From Pseudomonadota bacterium (lineage in GTDB: Bacteria; Pseudomonadota; Gammaproteobacteria; Burkholderiales; Ferrovaceae): a stretch of 20,094 nt of DNA. A model generated the notes under the pieces. It worked only from the letters and a program-made list of their open reading frames with translations, was not told where the DNA came from and made no database searches. Both the position numbers and the translations under genes were made by a program. Numbering within the stretch: the first letter of the stretch is position 1; every line of letters starts with the position of its first letter. This document shows positions 8,878 through 16,531 of this stretch, piece after piece. The stretch is taken from the NCBI GenBank assembly GCA_021804345.1, contig JAJZHV010000001.1, positions 1 to 20,094 of the forward strand, in the 5' to 3' direction.

Positions 8878-9620
8878 TGGTCTCCCGTTCGGCCAAAACG
8901 TCGTTCGCGTTTTTGATAGGACTCAATGGCCTGCTGGAAGCTCTTGGCATCAAAATCGGGCCACAGCGTGTCGGTGAAGTACAGTTCGGTATAGGCTAGT
9001 TGCCACAGCAGAAAATTGCTGATGCGCTGTTCGCCTCCGGTGCGGATGAACAAATCCGGCTCCGGGGCTTCGCCCATGGATAGATAGGACTGCAGATCGA
9101 GTTCCTGGATGGTACTGTGCTGTTTTTCCGGATGCTCCCGCAACAACCGGTTGACCGCCTGCAAAATATCCCAGCGACCGCCATAGTTGACCGCTACCGT
9201 CAGGGTCAGTCCGGTGTTGTTTTGGGTCAACTGGTGAGCATCGGCAATCAGGGTTTGCAAACGCAGACCCAGCGGGGCTTGGTCTCCGATAATGCGCAAA
9301 CGGATTTTGGCCGCATGCATGCGCTGGATTTCATTTTCCAGATTAGTGACGAAAAGTTGCATCAGCATCCCCACCTCTTCGGGGGGGCGCCGCCAGTTTT
9401 CGCTGCTGAAGGCAAACAAGGTCAGATATTCAACGCCCAGTTGGGTGGCCTGCTGGACCAATTTACGCACGGTTTCACTGCCCCGTCGGTGCCCAGCAAT
9501 ACGCGGCAGCAGTCGTTGTCGCGCCCAACGACCGTTGCCGTCCATGATGATGGCCACATGCCGGGGAATGGCCCCTGTCGTGGGGATTACGCGTGTTGAA
9601 CTGGATGTCATGGCCGCCAT
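8871..9620 (-). CDS. uppS: Undecaprenyl diphosphate synthase UppS
   Basis: UppS is a cis-prenyltransferase. It condenses isopentenyl diphosphate units onto farnesyl diphosphate to give the C55 lipid carrier for peptidoglycan and O-antigen. The 249-residue sequence shows HVAIIMDGNGRWAR, with catalytic Asp27, then the basic/glycine patch AGHRRGSETVRKLV. A mid-domain stretch TLFAFSSENWRRP is present, as is the C-terminal diphosphate-binding region EPDLFIRTGGEQRISNFLLW and YTELYFTDTLWPDF. An alternative ATG lies three codons downstream at 9611. Neither start has a strong ribosome binding site, so the exact N-terminus is uncertain by three residues. It is 27 bases after frr and overlaps cdsA by seven bases. 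Confidence 0.96.
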   Translation of the reverse strand: MAAMTSSSTRVIPTTGAIPRHVAIIMDGNGRWARQRLLPRIAGHRRGSETVRKLVQQATQLGVEYLTLFAFSSENWRRPPEEVGMLMQLFVTNLENEIQRMHAAKIRLRIIGDQAPLGLRLQTLIADAHQLTQNNTGLTLTVAVNYGGRWDILQAVNRLLREHPEKQHSTIQELDLQSYLSMGEAPEPDLFIRTGGEQRISNFLLWQLAYTELYFTDTLWPDFDAKSFQQAIESYQKRERRFGRTGDQC

Positions 9621-9647
9621 GGGGTTAGTCGGGGGTTCCCTTGGATA

Positions 9648-10205
9648 TCACACAGCCATCAGTTCGGATTCCTTGAGGGCCAACAATTTGTCGATCTCAC
9701 TCACATGGCGATCAGTGAGTTTTTGAATCTCGTCCTGAGCCCGGCGCTCATCGTCTTCCGAAATGGATTTAGCCTTCTGCAATTCCTTGAGCTGCGCCAG
9801 GGAATCACGCCGCACATTGCGAATGGCCACCCGCGCATTTTCTGCTTCCGCTTTCACCACTTTGGTCAGATCGCGGCGGCGCTCCTCGGTCAGGGACGGC
9901 ATGGGCACACGGATCAGATCGCCCTGAGTGGAAGGATTTAAACCCAGGTCGGCATCGCGAATCGCCTTTTCGATGGCCCCCACCGTTTTCTTTTCGTAGG
10001 GAGACACCCCGATGGTGCGGGCATCGATCAAATTGACTCCCGCCACTTGATTGATGGGCGTGGGAGTGCCGTAGTAGTCCACACGCACGTGATCCAACAG
10101 TCCGGCATGAGCCCGTCCAGTCCGGACTTTCCCTAAATCGGTTTTCAGGGTTTCTACCGATTTTTGCATTTTCTGTTCGGCAGATTTTTTGACATCAGCA
10201 ATCAT
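9648..10205 (-). CDS. frr: Ribosome recycling factor Frr
   Basis: Frr, together with EF-G, splits post-termination ribosomes from mRNA. Starting at the ATG at 10205 gives exactly 185 residues, the usual family length, beginning [24 protein letters not shown] lies ten bases upstream of this codon. The frame stays open a few codons further to 10220, but those residues are not family-like. The sequence shows [23 protein letters not shown] (with the conserved RTGRA and YYG), [14 protein letters not shown] and the helical end. It is 20 bases after pyrH, in the standard tsf-pyrH-frr order found across bacteria. Confidence 0.97.
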   Translation of the reverse strand: MIADVKKSAEQKMQKSVETLKTDLGKVRTGRAHAGLLDHVRVDYYGTPTPINQVAGVNLIDARTIGVSPYEKKTVGAIEKAIRDADLGLNPSTQGDLIRVPMPSLTEERRRDLTKVVKAEAENARVAIRNVRRDSLAQLKELQKAKSISEDDERRAQDEIQKLTDRHVSEIDKLLALKESELMAV

Positions 10206-10225
10206 GATTTTGTACTCCAATCCGC

Positions 10226-10939
10226 TCAGTGGGTCACGAAGGTACCTTCAGCCTCTCCCATGACGACCCGCTTGAGTGCGCCGGGCTTGAAGATACTGAA
10301 AACACAAATAGGAAGATTCTGATCCCGGCATAAGGTCAGCGCCGTGGCATCCATCACTTTCAAATTGTTGACGATGGCCTGCTCGAACGTCAGGCGTTCG
10401 TAACGGGTGGCCAAGGGATCCTTGAGCGGATCGGCCGTATAAATGCCGTCCACTTTGGTGCCCTTCAGAACCACCTGAGCGCTCATCTCCATGCCGCGCA
10501 AAGCAGCTGCTGTATCTGTAGTAAAAAAGGGATTGCCCGTTCCTGCGGCAAAAATAACGACTTTCCCCTCTTCCAGATAACGCAGGGCCTTGCCGCGAAT
10601 GTACGGTTCGGCCACCTGTTCCAAGTTGAGTGCGGATTGCACCCGACTGACCACATCCACCCGCCGCATGGCATCCTGCAGGGCCAGGGCATTCATCACA
10701 GTTGCCAGCATGCCCATGTAATCGGCCGTGGCCCGATCCATACCCTTGGCCCCCAGAGCAACCCCCCGGAAAATATTCCCGCCGCCGATGACCACGCCCA
10801 CCTGCACGCCAATCCGGGTGATGGCCGCCACTTCTTCCACGATGCGTTCGATGGTAGCACGATTGATCCCGTAAGGATCCGGGCCCATCAAAGCCTCTCC
10901 GGACAACTTGAGCAAAATACGCTGATAGGCCGGTTTCAT
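10226..10939 (-). CDS. pyrH: UMP kinase PyrH
   Basis: PyrH phosphorylates UMP to UDP with ATP, feeding pyrimidine nucleotides and UDP-sugar synthesis. It belongs to the amino-acid-kinase fold and is unrelated to eukaryotic UMP/CMP kinases. The 237-residue protein starts [19 protein letters not shown], with the phosphate-binding KLSGEAL motif. It continues with [53 protein letters not shown] (cut here at key positions [10 protein letters not shown]) and [10 protein letters not shown], all diagnostic. The gap to tsf is 15 bases. An AGGAG overlapping the tsf stop, about eleven bases upstream of the start, is the likely ribosome binding site. Confidence 0.97.
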   Translation of the reverse strand: MKPAYQRILLKLSGEALMGPDPYGINRATIERIVEEVAAITRIGVQVGVVIGGGNIFRGVALGAKGMDRATADYMGMLATVMNALALQDAMRRVDVVSRVQSALNLEQVAEPYIRGKALRYLEEGKVVIFAAGTGNPFFTTDTAAALRGMEMSAQVVLKGTKVDGIYTADPLKDPLATRYERLTFEQAIVNNLKVMDATALTLCRDQNLPICVFSIFKPGALKRVVMGEAEGTFVTH

Positions 10940-10954
10940 AGGCAGGAGGACTCC

Positions 10955-11833
10955 TCAGGCCCCGGCCGCAGCAGCCACTTCGGCCGCAAAGTTGTCGACT
11001 TTCTTTTCCAGTCCCTCGCCCACCACCATCAGGGCGAAGCGCTGAACCTTGGCCTGACGGGCAGTCAGCAACTGCTCGACGGTCTGGTCCGGATTCTTGA
11101 CGAAGGGTTGGCCCAGCAGGGTGACTTCGGCCAGATACTTGACGATGCGCCCTTCCACCATGCGCGTCACAATATCAGCAGGCTTGCCCGACTCGGCCGC
11201 CTGAGCCGTGTAGATTTCCCGCTCCTTGAGCAGCAGTTCAGAGGGGACTTCCTCTTTCGACACGCACACGGGTTTGCTGGCGGCCACATGCATGGCAAGA
11301 TCCCGTCCCAGACTTTCGTCCCCGCCCACCAGATCCAGCATCACCCCGATCCGGGTTCCGTGCAGGTATTGAGCCAGACGCCCAGCAGCCTGAAAGCGAT
11401 CGAAGCGACGAACCGTGATATTTTCTCCCAGCTTCATCACTAGGGCTTTGCGCTGGGTTTCCAGCGTTCCTCCCTGGGGCAACGTGTGTTGCACCAAGCG
11501 GTCTACGTGGGCAGGATCCTGTTGGGCCACCTGTTCAGCTACCAAGCGGGCGAAGCCGATGAAGTCCTCATTTTTCGCCACGAAATCCGTTTCACAGTTG
11601 ACTTCCACCAGGGCCCCCAGTTTGCCGTCTTCCGCCACCCAGGAAGCCACCACGCCCTCAGCGGCAACACGCCCCGCCGCCTTGCTGGCCTTGGCGCCGC
11701 TGCGAATGCGCAATAAGTCTTCAGCCGCCTTGAGATCACCCTGCGCTTCACTCAGGGCCCTCTTGCATTCCATCATGCCCAGACCCGTCATTTCACGCAG
11801 TTCCTTCACCATCGATGCGGTAATTTCCGCCAT
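10955..11833 (-). CDS. tsf: Elongation factor Ts
   Basis: EF-Ts is the guanine nucleotide exchange factor that regenerates EF-Tu-GTP during translation. The protein has 292 residues from the ATG at 11833. It starts [20 protein letters not shown], the usual N-terminal UBA-like domain. The second signature ([15 protein letters not shown]) with the TDFVAKN contact to EF-Tu is near residue 80. Two core subdomains and a coiled-coil region follow, and the protein ends [12 protein letters not shown]. An in-frame ATG two codons earlier (11839) is possible. GGAG lies only one base before that codon but seven bases before the ATG at 11833, so I prefer the latter. It follows rpsB after 155 bases, the classic rpsB-tsf operon. 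Confidence 0.97.
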   Translation of the reverse strand: MAEITASMVKELREMTGLGMMECKRALSEAQGDLKAAEDLLRIRSGAKASKAAGRVAAEGVVASWVAEDGKLGALVEVNCETDFVAKNEDFIGFARLVAEQVAQQDPAHVDRLVQHTLPQGGTLETQRKALVMKLGENITVRRFDRFQAAGRLAQYLHGTRIGVMLDLVGGDESLGRDLAMHVAASKPVCVSKEEVPSELLLKEREIYTAQAAESGKPADIVTRMVEGRIVKYLAEVTLLGQPFVKNPDQTVEQLLTARQAKVQRFALMVVGEGLEKKVDNFAAEVAAAAGA

Positions 11834-11988
11834 TTCCATACTCCATCAATATCCCGCAACCTGCGGTTGAGGATGCCACTATCGTACCGGACATCCGAAC
11901 AAATCGATCACAACCTCGTGCCCGCCGATCCGTCCGGGGAAAAGGCCTGCTGTACAAGCACTAGCCCCCAGAGGGCATCAGATATGGG
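11834..11988 (-). other. rpsB-tsf intercistronic spacer with short hairpins
   Basis: This 155-base gap is the longest inside the operon. Two elements are visible. A perfect five-pair hairpin, CCGCA-ACC-TGCGG, lies at 11854-11866 just before the tsf ribosome binding site. A perfect six-base inverted pair, CCGGAC at 11887-11892 and GTCCGG at 11932-11937, could close a longer loop. No run of T follows either one on the minus strand, so neither looks like an intrinsic terminator. In Escherichia coli the same gap is also long and partly attenuates tsf expression. A similar role here is inference. Confidence 0.4.
11841..11844 (-). promoter_or_regulatory. Shine-Dalgarno GGAG that decides the tsf start
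   Basis: GGAG on the minus strand sits seven bases before the ATG at 11833 and only one base before the alternative ATG at 11839. Normal spacing therefore favours the shorter EF-Ts reading frame. Confidence 0.65.
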
Positions 11989-12744
11989 CTATTCTCCTCC
12001 AGACGGAGACCCCGGCGTCTCGTCTTCTTCCATAAACTCTTCGGAGGCCACCAGTTCGTTGATGGACTGAGCCCGACCTTCCAGAATGGCATCAGCCACG
12101 CCGCGAGCATACAGGCGAATGGCCCGCGTGGAATCATCGTTACCCGGGATGATATAGTCGATGCCTTCCACCGAGTTGTTGGTATCCACCACCCCGATGA
12201 TGGGAATCCCCAGCTTGCGCGCTTCCACGATGGCGTTTTTTTGGTAGCCCACATCGATCACGAACAAGGCATCGGGGATTCCGCCCATGTCCTTGATTCC
12301 GCCCAGACTGCGTTCCAGTTTTTCCAGCTCACGCTGATAGTCTAGGGCTTCTTTTTTGGTCAGCCGCTCCAGTGAGCCGTCGGCTGTCATTTGGGTGAGA
12401 TCATGCAAGCGTTTGATGGACTGCTTGACGGTCTTGAAATTGGTCAGCATACCCCCCAGCCAGCGGTGATCCACGAAAGGGGAACTGGCGCGCAGGGCTT
12501 CTTCCCGCACGATTTCGCGGGCTTGTCGTTTGGTCCCCACAAACAGCACCGTGCCCTTGTTGGCCGAGAGCTTGCGCACAAACGCCATGGCTTCCAGATA
12601 CATTGGAAGCGTTTTTTCTAGGTTGATGATGTGAATTTTGTTGCGATGGCCAAAAATGAAGGGGGCCATCTTGGGGTTCCAGTAACGGGTTTGGTGTCCA
12701 AAATGCACCCCCGCTTCCAGCATTTGACGCATGGTTACAGACAT
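11989..12744 (-). CDS. rpsB: Small ribosomal subunit protein S2
   Basis: S2 is a late-binding protein of the 30S subunit, needed for S1 attachment and translation initiation. The 251-residue sequence begins [20 protein letters not shown], the first S2 signature. It continues with [36 protein letters not shown], a zone around [16 protein letters not shown] and PDALFVIDV, and the second signature region [26 protein letters not shown] (quoted here only as key parts [10 protein letters not shown] and IPGNDDS). The reading frame is open back to 12873, but AAGGAG five bases before the ATG at 12744 and the family N-terminus fix the start. It is the first gene of the long minus-strand operon and lies behind a structured leader. 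Confidence 0.98.
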   Translation of the reverse strand: MSVTMRQMLEAGVHFGHQTRYWNPKMAPFIFGHRNKIHIINLEKTLPMYLEAMAFVRKLSANKGTVLFVGTKRQAREIVREEALRASSPFVDHRWLGGMLTNFKTVKQSIKRLHDLTQMTADGSLERLTKKEALDYQRELEKLERSLGGIKDMGGIPDALFVIDVGYQKNAIVEARKLGIPIIGVVDTNNSVEGIDYIIPGNDDSTRAIRLYARGVADAILEGRAQSINELVASEEFMEEDETPGSPSGGE

Positions 12745-12749
12745 GATTA

Positions 12750-12755
12750 CTCCTT
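12750..12755 (-). promoter_or_regulatory. Strong Shine-Dalgarno AAGGAG for rpsB
   Basis: AAGGAG on the minus strand is five bases before the rpsB ATG at 12744. It fixes the start against the longer open frame and is the natural target if S2 represses its own translation. Confidence 0.8.
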
Positions 12756-12772
12756 GATTCGGGTTAAGCCGC

Positions 12773-12824
12773 CACCGACCCCCTACACTCCACATCATTT
12801 GGAGCACCCGGATACGGATCGGTG
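12773..12824 (-). promoter_or_regulatory. Nested stem structure in the rpsB leader (candidate S2 autoregulatory element)
   Basis: On the minus strand CACCGATC (12824-12817) can pair with GGTCGGTG (12780-12773), giving eight pairs including one G-U. Inside this loop a second hairpin has arms CTCCA (12804-12800) and TGGAG (12792-12788) around the loop AATGATG. The outer stem ends 18 bases before the AAGGAG of rpsB. In Escherichia coli and many other gammaproteobacteria, S2 represses rpsB-tsf translation by binding a structured rpsB leader. Equivalent function here is inference from position and foldability only. Confidence 0.45.
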
Positions 12825-12883
12825 TGTGAATTGACAGCGAACAGGCACTGCCACCGCCAACAGGAATGAACACTGCTGGATTT

Positions 12884-12915
12884 TTCGTGCTCGGAGATCA
12901 GACAGGGAACACGAA
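12884..12915 (-). promoter_or_regulatory. Nine-pair stem at the predicted 5' end of the rpsB transcript
   Basis: On the minus strand TTCGTGTTC (12915-12907) pairs with GAGCACGAA (12892-12884), with one G-U pair and a 14-base loop. It begins within a few bases of the transcription start predicted from the -10 box. It could protect the mRNA 5' end or form part of an S2 leader. It is not a terminator, because only AAA rather than a T run follows. Confidence 0.4.
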
Positions 12916-12923
12916 GCCGCAGG

Positions 12924-12952
12924 AGTTTAGCACGCCGTCGCCCTAGGAACAA
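12924..12952 (-). promoter_or_regulatory. Candidate sigma-70 promoter for rpsB
   Basis: On the minus strand TTGTTC (12952-12947) and TAAACT (12929-12924) are separated by the ideal 17 bases. The -10 is preceded by TGC, giving an extended -10 (TGCTAAACT). The expected start is near 12917, implying a leader of about 173 bases. The -35 match is only 3/6, so the call rests mainly on spacing and the extended -10. Confidence 0.5.
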
Positions 12953-13080
12953 GAACAACCCCACAGCCCACCCATTCCCCACACGCCAGCGCGCAGCATT
13001 TTCCCTTCGGATTGCGCCAGGGCGCATACCTGTCCGGACACAGCAGTTCGGCGCAACGGCACAGACGACCGGAGATTGAA

Positions 13081-13089
13081 TGCTATAAT
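13081..13089 (+). promoter_or_regulatory. Extended -10 promoter for map-glnD
   Basis: TGCTATAAT is a perfect extended -10 element (TG-n-TATAAT) whose last base is 29 bases before the map ATG. No good -35 is present at the correct distance (ACAGAC at 13061-13066), as is common for extended -10 promoters. The leader would be only about 23 bases. Confidence 0.7.
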
Positions 13090-13118
13090 CTTGGCAACCC
13101 CTTTGCCCCCGGAATGCC

Positions 13119-13913
13119 ATGCCAAACGCCGTTCACCTGAAAACTCCCGACGAAATCCAGGCCATGCGTGTGGCCTGCAGGCTGGCCTCTGAGGTCCTCG
13201 ATTTCATCACCCCGCATGTGCGCGTGGGCGTGACCACGGAAGAACTGGACCGTCTGTGCCATGCTTTCATGGTCGAAGAACAGGGCACCATCCCGGCCCC
13301 TCTCCATTATTGCCCTCCGGGACATACGCCTTACCCCAAATCCATCTGCACCTCGGTCAATCATCAGGTATGCCATGGCATTCCCGGCTCACGCATCCTC
13401 AAGAACGGCGATAGCGTCAACCTAGACATCACGGTCATCAAGGAGGGATTTCATGGCGATACCAGTCGCATGTTCTGTGTGGGTACGCCCGGCAAACAGG
13501 CCCGGCGCCTGTGCGACATCACCTTCGAAGCCCTGTGGAAAGGCATCCGGGAAGTGGCTCCTGGCAAACGCCTGGGAGATATCGGTCACGCCATCCAGCA
13601 ATTTGCAGAGGGGGCCGGCTTTAGCGTCGTTCGGGAATTCTGCGGTCACGGGATTGGACGGCAGTTTCACGAAGAGCCCCAGGTACTGCACTACGGTCAA
13701 AAAAACACCGGAATACCGCTTGTCCCGGGCATGATCTTTACCATCGAACCCATGATCAACACCGGACGTCGGGACATTCGGCAACTCGCCGATGGCTGGA
13801 CCATCGTTACCGCCGATCACAGTCTTTCGGCCCAATGGGAACACACCCTGCTGGTCACCGAAACCGGCTACGAGGTCTTGACGGTTTCCGCAGGAACCCC
13901 GCCGCCGCCATGA
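13119..13913 (+). CDS. map: Type I methionine aminopeptidase Map
   Basis: Map removes the initiator methionine from nascent proteins after deformylation. The 264-residue sequence has the pita-bread metallopeptidase fold with all five metal ligands visible. They are Asp103 (VNLDITV), Asp114 (FHGDTSRMF), His177 (GHGIGRQFHEEP), Glu210 (FTIEPMIN) and Glu241 (AQWEHTLLV). The conserved VCHGIP is at about 84-89. It lacks any N-terminal zinc-finger extension, so it is a type Ia enzyme. The ribosome binding site is weak (GGA five bases upstream). The gene is transcribed divergently from rpsB and overlaps glnD by four bases. The last residues (TPPPP) are a short tail outside the conserved fold. Confidence 0.97.
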   Translation: MPNAVHLKTPDEIQAMRVACRLASEVLDFITPHVRVGVTTEELDRLCHAFMVEEQGTIPAPLHYCPPGHTPYPKSICTSVNHQVCHGIPGSRILKNGDSVNLDITVIKEGFHGDTSRMFCVGTPGKQARRLCDITFEALWKGIREVAPGKRLGDIGHAIQQFAEGAGFSVVREFCGHGIGRQFHEEPQVLHYGQKNTGIPLVPGMIFTIEPMINTGRRDIRQLADGWTIVTADHSLSAQWEHTLLVTETGYEVLTVSAGTPPPP

Positions 13914-16531
13914 ACGGTACCCGCAGCACGCTGCACCCCTCCGACGCGGCAGATGCCCCGCCTGCACCGCCAGACGTCAAGGCTATCCGCCAGCGTCTGC
14001 ACACCACTCGTGAGCGCCTTAAACAGGCCTATCTGCAATCTCCCAACCCGGGGCGTCTGCTCACTCAATGGCGCGAAACAGTGGACGAGGTCTTGCTGCA
14101 GCTGTGGGATTACGTCCATATCTGGTCGCGTGCTGCACTGGGCGCTGTGGGGGGATATGGGCGCGGCGAACTCTATCCCTATTCAGATATCGACATCCTG
14201 TTACTGCTCCCGGTAGCACCGGATGGCGACACCACCCAACGCATCGAGCAACTCATCGTGCTGCTCTGGGATGCAGGTCTGGAAGTAGGCCATAGCGTGC
14301 GCACCCACAGTGAATGCCTGAGCGAGGCACAGCAAGATCTGACCATTGCCACCACCTTGTCGGATGTGCGTTACCTGGCCGGAAGCCCCGGGGCCATTGC
14401 GCGCCTGCGTATTGCTTTGCGTCAGGCTCTGGATCTGCCAGGCTTCGTCAAGGGCAAAATGGGTGAACAACGCGCCCGCCATCTCAAGCATCACGACACT
14501 GCCTTCAATCTGGAGCCCAATCTCAAGGAAAGCCCTGGTGGGCTGCGAGATATTCATTCCATCATGTGGCTGGCCTGGGGGACAGGTCTGGAAGCCAATT
14601 GGTCGGCTCTGGCCCACGAAGGCTTCATTACCGAACAGGAAGTCCGCCAGGCCCGGACATTGCAACATTTTTTGCAAGATCTTCGCATCCGCCTGCATTA
14701 CCTGGCCAGCCGTCGGGAAGATCGCCTGCTGTTCGATTATCAAAGTGCGCTGGCCCAGCAACTGGGTTTTTCTGATCATGGCGCCCGTCGCGCCAGCGAA
14801 CACCTGATGCAGGCGTACTACAAAACCGCCAAATCAGTGCTGTTGCTCAACACGATTCTTCTGGAGCAGTTGCACACCCTGGTGTACCCAGAAACCTTGG
14901 AAGAGGTGGAACATCTGGAGGGGCCTTTCGTACGCCAGGGAGATTTGCTGGCCACACGTCCGGAACATCTGTTCGAAATCCAACCCGACCGGATCTTGCA
15001 AGGCTTTTTGATGCTGCAGCGCTATCCTCATCTGCGGGGGTTCACGCCAACGGCTCTGCGCGCCCTGTGGCGTGGCAAAAACCACATCAACACCACCTTT
15101 CGGGCCAATCCGGATAACCAGCAATGTTTCCTGGAAATTCTGCGGCAGCCCTTGCGAACGGCCGATGTCATCCGTCGCATGAACTACTACGACGTCTTGG
15201 GGCGATACATCCCTCCCTTTGGCCGCATCGTGGGGCAAATGCAGCATGACCTGTTTCACGCCTACACGGTCGACGAGCATATCCTGAAGGTGCTGCGCAA
15301 TCTGCGGCGCTTTGCCATACCACAGTACGATCATGAATTTCCCTTCTGCGCCTTGCTCATGCGTCAATTCGACCGGGTTGACCTGCTCTATCTGGCAGCC
15401 CTGTTTCACGATATCGCCAAGGGGCGCGGCGGAGATCACTCCGAACTGGGCAGCGTCGATGCCCTCCAGTTCTGCCTGCAGCATGGCTTAGCTCGGGCCG
15501 ACAGTGACTTTGTGGCATGGCTGGTCAAGCATCATCTGCACATGTCCGCCGTGGCCCAAAAACAGGACTTATCCGACCCCGAAGTGATTCGGCGCTTTGC
15601 TCTTCAGGTGAGCGATCAACGCCATTTGACGGCGCTGTATCTGTTTACGGTAGCGGATGTACGCGGCACCAGTCCCAAGGTCTGGAATGCCTGGAAAGGA
15701 AAACTGCTGGAAGATTTGTTCCGGGCCACCCTGCGGGCGCTGGCCGGCTCGGGCTCTGACCCCGATTCCCTGATTGCAGAAAAGCGGCAGGACGTGAATC
15801 GTATCTTGCGCCATTACGGATTTCCTGACAACGCTGAAATCGCGCTCTGGAAAACGCTGGACCCCTCCTATTTTCAGCGCCATGAGGCCCAGGATATTGC
15901 CTGGCATGCGCGCAGCCTGCAAGGGCGTCTGGACACAGGACAACCGGTGGTTCGGGCACGCTTGTCCCCTGTAGGAGAAGGAATGCAGGTGCTGATCTAT
16001 ACCCCGGACCAAAAAGGACTCTTTGCCCGGATTTGCGGGTATTTCGACCGCATCGGGCATACCATCATGGAAGCCCGGATCCACACCACACTGGATGGCC
16101 GCGCTCTGGATACCTTTCAGGTCATGCACCGCAGTTCGACCCTGGAACATTATCGCGACACCTTAACCCGCATCGAAAACGAGTTGCAGGAGCGCTTGCT
16201 TACCGAAGCGGCCCTGCCGCCACCGCAAATGGGTCGTTTGTCCCGCCACGTGCGCCATTTCCCCATTGCCGCCATGGTCTATCTGGGAGAACCCGAACGG
16301 GAAGGTATCCGACCACTCACCATCGTGGCTGGTGACCGACCCGGCCTGCTCTATCGGGTCTCCCTGGTTTTGGTACAACACGATCTCAACCTGCATGGGG
16401 CGCGAATCAACACGTTGGGGGAACGCGCCGAAGACACCTTCCTGATCTCCGGTCTAGCCGTAGAATCAGCAGCAGGGCGCGAGCAATTGCGCACGCAATT
16501 GCTCGCCGAGCTCAACGACCTGCCGGTGTAA
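13910..16531 (+). CDS. glnD: Bifunctional [protein-PII] uridylyltransferase/uridylyl-removing enzyme GlnD
   Basis: GlnD is the primary nitrogen sensor. It uridylylates PII proteins when glutamine is low and deuridylylates them when glutamine is high, thereby setting glutamine synthetase and NtrBC activity. The 873-residue protein has four domains in the usual order. First comes a nucleotidyltransferase domain with AVGGYGRGELYPYSDIDILL (catalytic Asp93 and Asp95), then a GlnE-like linker. The HD domain has ALFHDIAKGRGGDHSELG (His500, Asp501), which carries the uridylyl-removing activity. Two C-terminal ACT domains sense glutamine, from about residue 690 (YTPDQKGLFARICGYFDRIG) and 800 (VAGDRPGLLYRVSLVLVQHD). 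The ATG at 13910 overlaps the map stop. An open extension upstream to 13835 only shadows map. No glnB or glnK is in the window. The stop abuts the stop of convergent def. Confidence 0.97.
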   Translation: MNGTRSTLHPSDAADAPPAPPDVKAIRQRLHTTRERLKQAYLQSPNPGRLLTQWRETVDEVLLQLWDYVHIWSRAALGAVGGYGRGELYPYSDIDILLLLPVAPDGDTTQRIEQLIVLLWDAGLEVGHSVRTHSECLSEAQQDLTIATTLSDVRYLAGSPGAIARLRIALRQALDLPGFVKGKMGEQRARHLKHHDTAFNLEPNLKESPGGLRDIHSIMWLAWGTGLEANWSALAHEGFITEQEVRQARTLQHFLQDLRIRLHYLASRREDRLLFDYQSALAQQLGFSDHGARRASEHLMQAYYKTAKSVLLLNTILLEQLHTLVYPETLEEVEHLEGPFVRQGDLLATRPEHLFEIQPDRILQGFLMLQRYPHLRGFTPTALRALWRGKNHINTTFRANPDNQQCFLEILRQPLRTADVIRRMNYYDVLGRYIPPFGRIVGQMQHDLFHAYTVDEHILKVLRNLRRFAIPQYDHEFPFCALLMRQFDRVDLLYLAALFHDIAKGRGGDHSELGSVDALQFCLQHGLARADSDFVAWLVKHHLHMSAVAQKQDLSDPEVIRRFALQVSDQRHLTALYLFTVADVRGTSPKVWNAWKGKLLEDLFRATLRALAGSGSDPDSLIAEKRQDVNRILRHYGFPDNAEIALWKTLDPSYFQRHEAQDIAWHARSLQGRLDTGQPVVRARLSPVGEGMQVLIYTPDQKGLFARICGYFDRIGHTIMEARIHTTLDGRALDTFQVMHRSSTLEHYRDTLTRIENELQERLLTEAALPPPQMGRLSRHVRHFPIAAMVYLGEPEREGIRPLTIVAGDRPGLLYRVSLVLVQHDLNLHGARINTLGERAEDTFLISGLAVESAAGREQLRTQLLAELNDLPV
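16479..16506. repeat. Perfect 12-base-pair inverted repeat at the glnD/def convergent junction
   Basis: GCGAGCAATTGC (16479-16490) and GCAATTGCTCGC (16495-16506) are exact reverse complements separated by GCAC. The stem lies inside the last codons of glnD, 23 bases before its stop triplet begins, and 25 bases beyond the def stop on the other strand. There is no T tract after it on either strand, so it is not a standard intrinsic terminator. It may mark or protect the 3' ends of both convergent transcripts, since no intergenic DNA exists for a terminator. The protein reads REQLRTQLLAE across it. Confidence 0.75.

Larger units (their letters stand above)
12745..13118. other. Divergent control region between rpsB and map
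   Basis: This 374-base gap is the only stretch above 300 bases without a gene. Reading towards rpsB, it holds a candidate promoter (12924-12952) and a leader of about 170 bases with two potential stem structures. Reading towards map, it holds an extended -10 promoter at 13081-13089. I saw no tRNA, repeat array or convincing small coding gene. Short open frames crossing it are upstream extensions of rpsB or have no family-like sequence or ribosome binding site. Confidence 0.7.

Noticed and set aside
12831..12836. Perfect TTGACA on the plus strand in the rpsB-map gap
   Set aside because: At 17 bases downstream there is only CCGCCA, and nothing similar to a -10 at 16-18 bases. It also lies over 280 bases from map.
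12764..13125. Small open frames on the minus strand upstream of rpsB
   Set aside because: They lack ribosome binding sites and recognisable sequence and cover the promoter and leader region.
16479..16506. Reading the glnD hairpin as an ordinary intrinsic terminator
   Set aside because: No T run follows the stem on either strand, so I list it as an inverted repeat of unknown function.
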